Source of the DNA: Candidatus Zixiibacteriota bacterium
Lineage (GTDB): Bacteria > Zixibacteria > MSB-5A5 > GN15 > FEB-12
Assembly (NCBI GenBank): GCA_028715215.1
Contig: JAQUSF010000012.1
Span: 1 to 49,101, forward strand
Length of the DNA stretch: 49,101 bases
Reading direction: 5' to 3'
The notes under the pieces were generated by a model. That model searched no databases and was not told where the DNA came from. It saw nothing but the letters and a program-made list of their open reading frames with translations. Below, piece by piece: positions 24,392-32,198 of this stretch (position 1 is the stretch's first letter; every line of letters starts with the position of its first letter). The translations under genes and the position numbers were made by a program.

Positions 24392-26020
24392 TTGGTACTG
24401 AAACTGAAAATTATACTTTTAATTTTATTGACCGGTATCGGCTACGCCTTTCCAGATAACGTCTTAAACGACCGTTTTGTCGCCGGCGATAAAGATATCG
24501 ACACCAGTATAAATTTCGATGGTCTTCTTATCGACAGTATCGTTATCGAAAATCGCGACATTTATAATACTTCCGAGAAAAGATACGACAACTTTATTTT
24601 TAAAACCGCCAACAGACTGCATATAGTCACCCGGGCGGCTGTTATTAGACGGGAACTTCTCTTTAAAGTAGGCGAGCCTTATTCGGCGCTGCTGGCCGAA
24701 GAAATCGGGCGTAATTTACGAGCCCGTTATGTCCTTTATGACGCCTGGGTGAAACCGGAACTTCTCACCGACGGGACCTTGCTGGTCCGGGTAATAACCA
24801 TCGACCAGTGGAGCCTTCTGGGGGGAATGACTATCAGGCACGATGGCGATGAAACCGATTACCAGGTGGGCTTTGAAGAAAAGAATTTCCTCGGGTATAA
24901 TCAACTGATAACCTGTGATTACTTTTTCCAGGAAAATGATGACAATTTCTTTAAAGCCAGTTTTATCGACGAAAGACTGGGAGGCCGCCCGTTATATGTC
25001 AATGTGACTTACAGTGACGAGCCGGTCAACAGAATGAGGCAGATTTACCTGGGCCGTCCCTATTATAACTTGAACCAGAGTTTTTCTTACAGCCTGTCTT
25101 ATACGAATCGAGGCGGACGGCGGGATATTTATGTCGATGACCGGAAAAAAGCGCAATCAAACTATTCCGGAGATATCAACTCGTTTTACCTGAGTTACCG
25201 ATGGGGGGAATATGCCCGGAAAATAGGTATAAATTTGTCTTATGATTATCATTACGAACGTACCTATGACCGCGTTGTTTTCGACCCGGCTGTCAATTTT
25301 ATTTTTCCTGATGATACGGTGTACCACCAGCTGACACCGGGTGTTTCTCTGGAAAATTTAAAATTCATCAAGCTAAGACGCATCAATGGCTTCAGTTATA
25401 CCGAGGATGTTACCCTGGGGGAGAGGTTCGAATTGTCGTGGGGGCGGGCGTTTAAGCCGGACTTTAAAAATCATCTTTATGATCATATCATCCTTACCGG
25501 TTCCCTGGGGGCTTTTTACCGGGGTAATTTGGTGCTGGTCGGTTACAACCGCCTCATAAAATACCGCCATGATAAAGACTTGAGACATTTAGCCCAGTTC
25601 ACTTTCAGGTATTATAACAATCACTACAGTTTTTTCACGCTGGCTTTTCGGGGGCAGTATCTTTCCGACTGGCGTCTTGAGAACACCTCCGATTTAATTA
25701 TGGGCGGCAGCAATACCTTGCGCGGGTATAACAAGTATTTTCTGACCGGCGACCGGATGAATGTATTCAACCTGGAAGGTCGTTTTTATTCCGACCAGGA
25801 AATTCTATCGGTGATTTTTGGAGGAGTGGTTTTTGCCGACTGGGGTAGAACCTGGAAAGCCGGGGAACCGATGCGTATTAAGGATTATTACTGGAGTATC
25901 GGGTGCGGTCTTCGCATTTCTTTTGAAAAAGCCGCTAAAAGTAAAATTCTGCGTATCGACCTGGCATTACGGGAAGATAAAAAGTGGGAGTTTTCAATCG
26001 GTACCGGCCAGTATTTTTGA
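24392..26020 (+). CDS. BamA/TamA-superfamily outer-membrane barrel protein
   Basis: A signal peptide (KIILLILLTGIGYAFP) is followed by one or two POTRA-like units (about 45-140, with RAAVIRRELLFKVGEPYSALLAEEIGRNLRARYVLYDAW) and a C-terminal barrel (about 170-543) rich in aromatic alternating strands. The family motif appears as GGSNTLRGYNKYFLTGDR (the RGY motif of Omp85 L6-type loops). BamA usually has five POTRA domains and is longer, so this is an accessory Omp85-like protein. The ORF track opens at TTG 24380, but GGAG at 24382-24385 fits TTG 24392 (6-base spacing), which also gives a cleaner signal peptide. Its role could be membrane protein assembly or secretion. Confidence 0.8.
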   Translation: MVLKLKIILLILLTGIGYAFPDNVLNDRFVAGDKDIDTSINFDGLLIDSIVIENRDIYNTSEKRYDNFIFKTANRLHIVTRAAVIRRELLFKVGEPYSALLAEEIGRNLRARYVLYDAWVKPELLTDGTLLVRVITIDQWSLLGGMTIRHDGDETDYQVGFEEKNFLGYNQLITCDYFFQENDDNFFKASFIDERLGGRPLYVNVTYSDEPVNRMRQIYLGRPYYNLNQSFSYSLSYTNRGGRRDIYVDDRKKAQSNYSGDINSFYLSYRWGEYARKIGINLSYDYHYERTYDRVVFDPAVNFIFPDDTVYHQLTPGVSLENLKFIKLRRINGFSYTEDVTLGERFELSWGRAFKPDFKNHLYDHIILTGSLGAFYRGNLVLVGYNRLIKYRHDKDLRHLAQFTFRYYNNHYSFFTLAFRGQYLSDWRLENTSDLIMGGSNTLRGYNKYFLTGDRMNVFNLEGRFYSDQEILSVIFGGVVFADWGRTWKAGEPMRIKDYYWSIGCGLRISFEKAAKSKILRIDLALREDKKWEFSIGTGQYF

Positions 26021-26214
26021 GTTTAAAACACGTACTCCGGATGACCGCAAGACTTAAAGAAATTCCGGGTAAACCTATATTATCGCATAATACCGCCTGA
26101 AAATAACCAATCGTGTCATTTTTTGTCGATTTTTACGCGGTTGTTAACAGGGCATATAAAGATGATGTTGTCGATGTTTTTTTTATAATAAATCCCATGA
26201 ATTTATTTTTTTTG

Positions 26215-26243
26215 TTGACATAATTTTTATAGAAACCTATAAA
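26215..26243 (+). promoter_or_regulatory. Strong sigma-70-type promoter
   Basis: TTGACA at 26215-26220 and TATAAA at 26238-26243 are separated by 17 bases. The flanks are very AT-rich. It serves the zinc-ribbon gene with a leader of about 70 nt. The rest of the 26021-26320 gap holds no other signal that I can see. Confidence 0.75.
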
Positions 26244-26320
26244 TAGCATACACAATTTATACCCTGTGTTTAATCAGCAAGGAAGCTGACTTGAACCAAC
26301 CGAAAGAGAGGGGGATCTCT

Positions 26321-26524
26321 ATGGGTAACAGGTTTGAACCGCGGGTTCTAATCTGTTGCGAGTGTGGTGAGGAGTTTGTTTTTACTACCGCCGCTCAACA
26401 ATATTTCGCCGAGCGTGGCTATACCGAGGATCCGAAACGGTGCAAGTCATGCCATACCCGTTTCAAAAAGATGCAGCGGAATGAACAAGTTCTACATCAG
26501 AGTACTTATCAATCTACGGATTAG
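26321..26524 (+). CDS. Small zinc-ribbon protein
   Basis: A 67-residue protein with two CxxC knuckles: CCEC near the start and CKSC about 30 residues later, plus EEFVFTTAAQQYFAERGY between. This is the 'probable zinc-ribbon' (zf-trcl-like) family, whose members usually bind zinc; the function is unknown, probably nucleic-acid or protein binding. The ORF track begins at 26291, but ATG 26321 with AGGGGG upstream starts right at the conserved region. The gene is isolated between a strong promoter and a terminator. Confidence 0.82.
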   Translation: MGNRFEPRVLICCECGEEFVFTTAAQQYFAERGYTEDPKRCKSCHTRFKKMQRNEQVLHQSTYQSTD

Positions 26525-26545
26525 TTCTTAGAAACTTTTACTGAT

Positions 26546-26575
26546 AAAAAACCCCAGACGGTGCTGGGGTTTTTT
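26546..26575. terminator. Bidirectional terminator
   Basis: A symmetric hairpin AAAAAACCCCAG/CTGGGGTTTTTT with a 6-nt loop. It has a T run in either direction, so it can end both the zinc-ribbon transcript and the minus-strand surface operon. Confidence 0.88.
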
Positions 26576-26628
26576 AGCATGGGCTAGAAGGGGGAGGACA
26601 TTACCGGCCATGCCGGGTAAAAGGTACA

Positions 26629-28359
26629 TTACCGGATAAGTAACATTTTCTTGACAGCGCTGTCAGGTCCGAGACTTAACCTGTAAAAGTACACTCCCGA
26701 AGCCAGGGGGGTATTGTCTTCCGAGCGGGCGTCCCAGTAAAGTGTGGTCGTTCCCGCGGCGATATAGCCCTCATAAGCCGTGCTTACTTTTTGTCCCAGG
26801 GCGTTAAATATTTCAAGCTGTCCCCAGCCGCTCGTGGTAGTGGAAAATTCGATACGGGTTTGAGGATTAAAAGGATTGGGGTAGTTCTGGCTCAGTTCGA
26901 TTCTCCGTGGTAAAAGATTATCGGGATTATCCAGGCTGGCGGAGAAATCAATGATTATATCCAGATACATGACGGAATCGGAGGCGGATATATTATCTAT
27001 CGTGAAGCCGGAGGTTCCGTAAAAATACGAACTGTTATCCGGTACGGTGGCGGCGTTAAAACTGGTCTTATTCGTGCTTCCCGGGAAAGGGTCGCCGGTA
27101 TCCCCGAAATCATATTTACGTTCAAGGTCGAAAAGGCCGTCAGCCTGTTCCAGAGCGACCAGATAATGCTGCGAGGTTGCCAGCCCCGGATACCATTCAT
27201 CCCGGTTGGTGGTTTTGCCGTCGTCGATGTGCCATATTAGAAGGCCCGATGACGGAAGACAGGCGTCATAGTCATAGGGTTGACGGTTTTCAATAAGAAA
27301 ATATTCATTGGCCGCCATACCAGAAGTGCGCAGACGGTAAACCGTGCTGCTGGTTTCCACAGCCGCTACCGCCAGGTTATTATGAGTGGAAGTTATATCG
27401 ACCACGTTTACCAGACCCAGTTGAAGCTTGCTCCAGGCGCAATAATGAGCCGGTGAGCCGCCCCGGTTACCGGGGCCATTCCAGCTGCCGTAAGCCATAA
27501 TACCCCAGTAGCCGATACCGTATGAGCTGCCGTCGGTATCGTAGAGGTCCGGCAGTCCGAAACCGTGCGATAGTTCATGGCAGTAAACACCGATTGTCAT
27601 ATCTCCGGGGTCGGTCCAGAATTCGGGCTGGATGGTGTAATCCCGAAGGTACACGCCGTCTTTGGAAGTGGTCGGAATAACCCATTTATGGGACCAGATA
27701 TCATCGCTGTCCCGGGTGAATTCGGCCCCGCTGCCGCTGTGGATGACCAGCAGAATATCGACATAACCGTCCCCGTCGTTATCATAGTCCGAGAAATCCA
27801 CCTGGCTGTCCACCTGGTTTACCAAATCCAGCACCAGACGCTGGCTGTTGCGGGGGTAGTCACCGGTGCCAAAAGCACCGTCGGTATAATAACTGTAGGG
27901 ATTAGGGGCTGTCTGCCAGCCGGTTTGGGACGGCAGACAGGTTGTGACCAGGTCAATCTGTCCGTTGGAAACCTTGTTAAAATAATCCCTGATGGTTCTT
28001 CCCGCCTGGTGGAAAATAAGCGAATCAAAAAAAACCTCCTCCACCGAAGCCGGCTGGTCGGTAAATTCAACCAAGATGGCCAGTATTTTAAAAGAAGCAC
28101 CGGCTGTTGCCCGGGCAGGCTGGTTTCGAGTGGAGGAAAGATGAGTCAGAAAGAAATCATTCGGAGAATCAAGTCCTTTAAGCCGCATGGTTTTTAACTG
28201 TTGCATGACCGCCTGCCGCTGGGTACTATCGGATCTGTCCGGTTTGTAAATATCCGGATGCGGCGGCATGGCCGAGGCGGATACGGTTAAGCATATCAAG
28301 CCGGCTATTACCGCCACGTATGATTTACCAGCGGTTATTTTAATCCCGGTGTCAGGCAT
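26629..28359 (-). CDS. Secreted M6-family metalloprotease with T9SS sorting tail
   Basis: A 576-residue exported zinc protease. A signal segment (VAVIAGLICLTVSASA) is followed by a propeptide-like region and an M6 (immune inhibitor A-like) catalytic domain (about 90-385) with HELSHGFGLPD: His261, Glu262 and His265, and Asp271 as third ligand. Upstream blocks FSDYDNDGDGYVDILLVIHSGSG contain a calcium-binding-like loop. Residues about 490-576 (LSQNYPNPFNPQTRIEFS ... GVYFYRLSLG ... KKMLLIR) are a type A Por-secretion C-terminal sorting domain, which sends cargo through the type IX system. It is the last gene of a three-gene operon after a PorV-like barrel. Confidence 0.92.
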   Translation of the reverse strand: MPDTGIKITAGKSYVAVIAGLICLTVSASAMPPHPDIYKPDRSDSTQRQAVMQQLKTMRLKGLDSPNDFFLTHLSSTRNQPARATAGASFKILAILVEFTDQPASVEEVFFDSLIFHQAGRTIRDYFNKVSNGQIDLVTTCLPSQTGWQTAPNPYSYYTDGAFGTGDYPRNSQRLVLDLVNQVDSQVDFSDYDNDGDGYVDILLVIHSGSGAEFTRDSDDIWSHKWVIPTTSKDGVYLRDYTIQPEFWTDPGDMTIGVYCHELSHGFGLPDLYDTDGSSYGIGYWGIMAYGSWNGPGNRGGSPAHYCAWSKLQLGLVNVVDITSTHNNLAVAAVETSSTVYRLRTSGMAANEYFLIENRQPYDYDACLPSSGLLIWHIDDGKTTNRDEWYPGLATSQHYLVALEQADGLFDLERKYDFGDTGDPFPGSTNKTSFNAATVPDNSSYFYGTSGFTIDNISASDSVMYLDIIIDFSASLDNPDNLLPRRIELSQNYPNPFNPQTRIEFSTTTSGWGQLEIFNALGQKVSTAYEGYIAAGTTTLYWDARSEDNTPLASGVYFYRLSLGPDSAVKKMLLIR

Positions 28360-28397
28360 CTTGACTCTCCCTTCAGTTTCCCGGTGTTGCGTAAACT

Positions 28398-29645
28398 TTA
28401 AAAATGAATTCCCAGCGAAACGGCAAAGTTAAGACCTTTGGACGAGTATCCGGAAAACGGCGAACCGGTTACGAAAGCGTAATCAAGATGGATGGGAGAG
28501 ATATTCAGACCGGACCCGAAGGAGAAGGTGGTATTGCGGTCGCCGCCGGTGGTGAAGCCGGTTCTCAGGGGCATAAAACCAATGAGAGAATACTGGATGC
28601 CGGCCGCAATCTGCGGTTTGGAAGAAACGCCGGTATTACGGTGGAAGCCTTGTTGCCAGTCGACCGCCCAGAGGAGTTTACCGGAGGTTCGCGCCAGGCC
28701 CACGGTCAGAGTGGAAGGCAGGTTGCTGCTAAACGAACCGACGGGTACCGTATAGTCATCGGAAACGATGTAATCATCTTCCATATTATCAACTGTCATG
28801 GTGTCGAAACTGAAGTTGTAGCCGTGTTCCTCGGTTTCCTTGTTCCAGGTCAGGTGGCTGAGAAAATTTTTAAGACAGGCACCAAGAGTATATTTATCGT
28901 TAAGCTTTAAAGCGGCGCCGAGGTCCAGGGCGTAACCGGAACCGCCGGTCGCGGTACGCGCCACCAGATGTCCCTCTCCTTCAAAACCGGTAGCGTAAGT
29001 GGCGACCATTCCCTCCATATCAACCACTTCCTCAATCGCGATACCCCTCAGGTACTTGAAAGTAGCGCCGACCGCCAGCTGCCGCGAGCCGCTGGAATAG
29101 ACCGGCATGCCGTAGGAAAGACCCGCCGCGACATAACTGACCAGGTCGGAATAGGAGCCGTTAACACTGATAGTATCTGCAAAAGTATTGCCTTTAAGGA
29201 TGAGCTCGAAAATATCGCGGCTCATGTTGATATCGGCAATCCCTACCCCGGTAACGTTAAAGGCGTAAGAACCGGTCGCTAACGACAGCGCGGTAACCTC
29301 GGCATCGATGGATAATTTCAATCCTTCCGAAGGAATTTTACCGAGGATAACGTCTTTGTCCTCGTTGGTCAGTAAGGCTCCGGTGTATTTGTTATAGTCG
29401 GCAAGAGAAAAGGCATTGTTGGAAATATCAGCACCAATACCGACGATTTCAAGCCCGGTGCGGCGGTAGTCGCGCAGACCCAGGTTGGCCGGATTATACT
29501 TGCCCGCGTCGGGTCCTTGAGCCAGAGCCGTATAAGCACCACCCATTGCAACCGAACGCGCGGTGGAATTCCCACCAGCTAAAACTGGCCCGGCAGTCAT
29601 CGTTAAAGCCAGCCATATCGACAATGTAATTTTTAACTTATTCAT
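28398..29645 (-). CDS. PorV/UPF0164-like outer-membrane beta-barrel protein
   Basis: A 415-residue outer-membrane protein. The signal peptide (LKITLSIWLALTMTAGPVLAGG) is followed by ARSVAMGGAYTALAQGPDAGKYNPANLGL, the start motif of the FadL-like PorV/UPF0164 group, then alternating barrel strands to a C-terminal aromatic strand (FAVSLGIHF). PorV in T9SS shuttles cargo with sorting domains. The ORF track starts at 29747, but residue 35 (ATG at 29645, GGGTGG upstream) begins a proper signal peptide, so I use it. It lies between the 686-aa lipoprotein gene and a T9SS-tailed protease, which supports a secretion-related role. Another FadL-like function is possible. Confidence 0.78.
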   Translation of the reverse strand: MNKLKITLSIWLALTMTAGPVLAGGNSTARSVAMGGAYTALAQGPDAGKYNPANLGLRDYRRTGLEIVGIGADISNNAFSLADYNKYTGALLTNEDKDVILGKIPSEGLKLSIDAEVTALSLATGSYAFNVTGVGIADINMSRDIFELILKGNTFADTISVNGSYSDLVSYVAAGLSYGMPVYSSGSRQLAVGATFKYLRGIAIEEVVDMEGMVATYATGFEGEGHLVARTATGGSGYALDLGAALKLNDKYTLGACLKNFLSHLTWNKETEEHGYNFSFDTMTVDNMEDDYIVSDDYTVPVGSFSSNLPSTLTVGLARTSGKLLWAVDWQQGFHRNTGVSSKPQIAAGIQYSLIGFMPLRTGFTTGGDRNTTFSFGSGLNISPIHLDYAFVTGSPFSGYSSKGLNFAVSLGIHF

Positions 29646-29712
29646 TGTATCCACCCTGTTATTGATAAATTTTTCATTGCCTTTATTTGGTAAATTATTA
29701 AAGTTGCATTCC

Positions 29713-31773
29713 TCAGAAATTACCGTCAAAAAGGTATTCCACTTCAATGCGGGCCGTAATGGTGAGATAATCGTCGCTGGTCAGTTTTACCGTCCCGTCC
29801 GAATCCTTGAGGATAATTTCACTACCGATGTACAGCGGGTTGTTCTCGAGTATTTTGATATCGAGACTGTCAAGGACGATTGACCGGGTACCGGTGGAGA
29901 CCGTATCGCAAACGATTCCGGCTATGACCGGAGCGGCTGCGACCTCGAGACTGTCTATTACCAGCTGTGGTTCGGTGAACAGGGTAGCCGAGTCGCCGCC
30001 AAGGTAAATGTTTATCTGCGTACCCAGGGGAAGGTGATTGATGATGTTGTATATGAAACTGGTCTGGATGGCATGGTCGGTGATGAGCTCTATGTCATCC
30101 TGTTCTATATCCTCACTTTCGATATCCGTTTCTATCCGGGTTTCGTGGATAACCATTTCCAGCGGGGCTATAAAATTAATTTCCGCATAGATATAATCGT
30201 TGACCGTAAGGGTGCCGGTGGAAACACCGTCGCCGAATGAAGCCAGGCCGGAGATGTCGATATTCGAAGGAACGGGGGAGAGGAAGTCGGCTACGGTCGA
30301 GTCGATAATGGTGGTAATGGTCGCCAGGCCATTAATACCGGCGGTAATACTGTCACTGATATGTAACGTCTTACCGTTGTCTCCGGCCAGGGTTACATCC
30401 ACCCATCCCGGCAGACCGACGGTATTTTCAATTTTAATAATAAGCACGGCGCCGGCCAGCTCAATCTGGTCGAATCCTTTGGGAACATCGATTTCCTGAT
30501 TGACCGGCTCGATTTCCGTTTCGTTGTTGGAAAAGACGCCGGTCACCGAAGAAAAACCGAGGGAATTTATAAGGGCTGAAACCAGGAAACTGTCGGTGGC
30601 GGAAACGTCGATAGGTATCAGGTTTTCATGTACCTGGGCGGCAACATTCAGGTCAATCAGCTGGGGGAGGGAAAGGTCCGACGGTTCCAGAGTAAAGCCG
30701 GAAATATCCACATTCAGAACCGTATCGTGTCCCGGCGCGACCTGGCACAGGGTCACAAAAGGCAGACTCCCCTGTTTCACGTCGGGCAGGGTGATGGTCA
30801 ATGTAGCGTCAAGGGCGCTGTTGTTGACAATTTCGAGTTGCAGGGTCCCCTGGCTCAGAGTGGCGGTATGGATTATATCTGTGTCACTGCCCTGTTGCAG
30901 GGCGACGTTATCGGAAAAATTGCGAGTCAGCGAAGGTACGGTTACATCGGTTGCCGCACTGACGGTCAGGTCTTCCGGAAAATCCAGAATGCTGGTCAGC
31001 TCCAGGCCGGCGGTTTCCAGAAACGGCCCGCCTCCGCCGGTATGGCAGGTTGATTCAATTTTGACATTGCTGGAAACAGTTTTACCATTTAAAGATAAAG
31101 GAATCGTGGCGGAAGTGCCGGTTGTAATCGGTGTGGTTGTTTTATTGGAATCAATAACGATATCTCCATTGGCGGCGTCAAACAGTTTGACGGACACGGA
31201 ATCAATCGTCAGGTTCAGGTTGTTGTCTATGATGACTTCGACTGCTCCGGTGGCGATTGTCGCCGTAGAAAAACCGGTAAGGGAAGGCAGGTGACTGACG
31301 ACGGTAAAAGTAGTTTCCGGAATCGGGACGCCCGCTCCCAGGGCCAAAGGAGCTATTTCATCCAGGCCGACTATGACTGAGTCCCGGGATGGCGATTTGA
31401 TGCTCACGATACCCAGATGTTCCGAGAAGGGCGCTATAGAGAGGTCGTCAAGGGTCAGATTGACCTGGTCGATGAATACCGTATCGATTTCTTCCGTGAT
31501 GGTGTAAATGATATTACTGTTAGAATCCATTATCACGCCGGCCTGATCAATCCGGCTGATTATTTCTTGCATCGGGTAAGTGCGATTGATAAGCGGTATG
31601 GTCAGGTTGGTGGTCCAGGTAGGTGATTCCGGTTTCCTTACGGTACATTGGGTCAAGGTCAGGAAAATGACGACTACAATAAAGCTGAGCAATATCTTCG
31701 AGGAAAATTTAAACAGGAAAGAATCCCTGAATTCTCTTTCCCCCTGGTTTCTTGACTTTTTTTTGCGGGTCAT
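29713..31773 (-). CDS. Large secreted putative lipoprotein, unknown
   Basis: A 686-residue exported protein. A basic N-terminus of 25 residues precedes a hydrophobic segment (ILLSFIVVVIFLTLTQC); Cys43 might be lipidated, although Gln at -1 is poor for a lipobox. The mature part starts PESPTWTTNLTIPLINRTY, then consists of repeated beta-sandwich-like stretches rich in Thr, Ser, Ile and Asp with very little Lys or Cys, and ends EVEYLFDGNF. I recognise no family. ATG 31773 has AGGGGGAT 8 bases upstream, so the long start is genuine. It is the first gene of a minus-strand operon with a PorV-like barrel and an M6 protease. Confidence 0.72.
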   Translation of the reverse strand: MTRKKKSRNQGEREFRDSFLFKFSSKILLSFIVVVIFLTLTQCTVRKPESPTWTTNLTIPLINRTYPMQEIISRIDQAGVIMDSNSNIIYTITEEIDTVFIDQVNLTLDDLSIAPFSEHLGIVSIKSPSRDSVIVGLDEIAPLALGAGVPIPETTFTVVSHLPSLTGFSTATIATGAVEVIIDNNLNLTIDSVSVKLFDAANGDIVIDSNKTTTPITTGTSATIPLSLNGKTVSSNVKIESTCHTGGGGPFLETAGLELTSILDFPEDLTVSAATDVTVPSLTRNFSDNVALQQGSDTDIIHTATLSQGTLQLEIVNNSALDATLTITLPDVKQGSLPFVTLCQVAPGHDTVLNVDISGFTLEPSDLSLPQLIDLNVAAQVHENLIPIDVSATDSFLVSALINSLGFSSVTGVFSNNETEIEPVNQEIDVPKGFDQIELAGAVLIIKIENTVGLPGWVDVTLAGDNGKTLHISDSITAGINGLATITTIIDSTVADFLSPVPSNIDISGLASFGDGVSTGTLTVNDYIYAEINFIAPLEMVIHETRIETDIESEDIEQDDIELITDHAIQTSFIYNIINHLPLGTQINIYLGGDSATLFTEPQLVIDSLEVAAAPVIAGIVCDTVSTGTRSIVLDSLDIKILENNPLYIGSEIILKDSDGTVKLTSDDYLTITARIEVEYLFDGNF

Positions 31774-32198
31774 AAATCCCCCTGTGTTTCACTATTCCTT
31801 GTTTTTTTGATTAATGAAATGCAAAGGCGGTGCCAAGACCGGTTTGTCGTTTAGTTCATTGAAAGACAACAGCTAAGGTTCGGGTGGGGAAAAGGGCGGA
31901 AAACTTGATAAGGGATAATTTAAAGCCAGTATGGGGAATTGACCATACGCCAATTCCATCTTGAAATATTTTAATGGACTTGCTTTTAAAAAAAATGATT
32001 AGTTTTATTTATGTCGTCGAAGAAAGTCGTAGAAGTAATGGTGGATAAAGATATTGGAGAAAGATAATACGATATCTGAAGGATATAAAATTTAGTTGAT
32101 AAGTTTGATTAAATTTATTAATAATGAATATCTAAATTCAACTGTGCCTTTGCATTTTTGGCCACTTAGAGCGTTATAGCTGGCGGGTGAGGGATTAG
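31774..32198. other. Divergent intergenic region with interlocked inverted repeats
   Basis: This 425-base gap separates the surface operon (minus) and the PAS/LuxR gene (plus) and must hold two promoters, but neither is clear; TTGATA at 32096-32101 is only a weak candidate. At 31929-31957, GTATGG pairs with CCATAC and the interleaved GGAATTG pairs with CAATTCC, so two hairpins or two operator dyads exclude each other. No ORF here looks genuine. Confidence 0.5.

Noticed and set aside
27577-28197. Plus-strand ORF of 206 aa
   Set aside because: Antisense to the M6 protease gene, with no start signal or recognisable family.
30500-31294. Plus-strand ORF of 264 aa
   Set aside because: Shadow of the 686-aa minus-strand gene; Ser/Val/Arg-rich translation with no ribosome site or domain.
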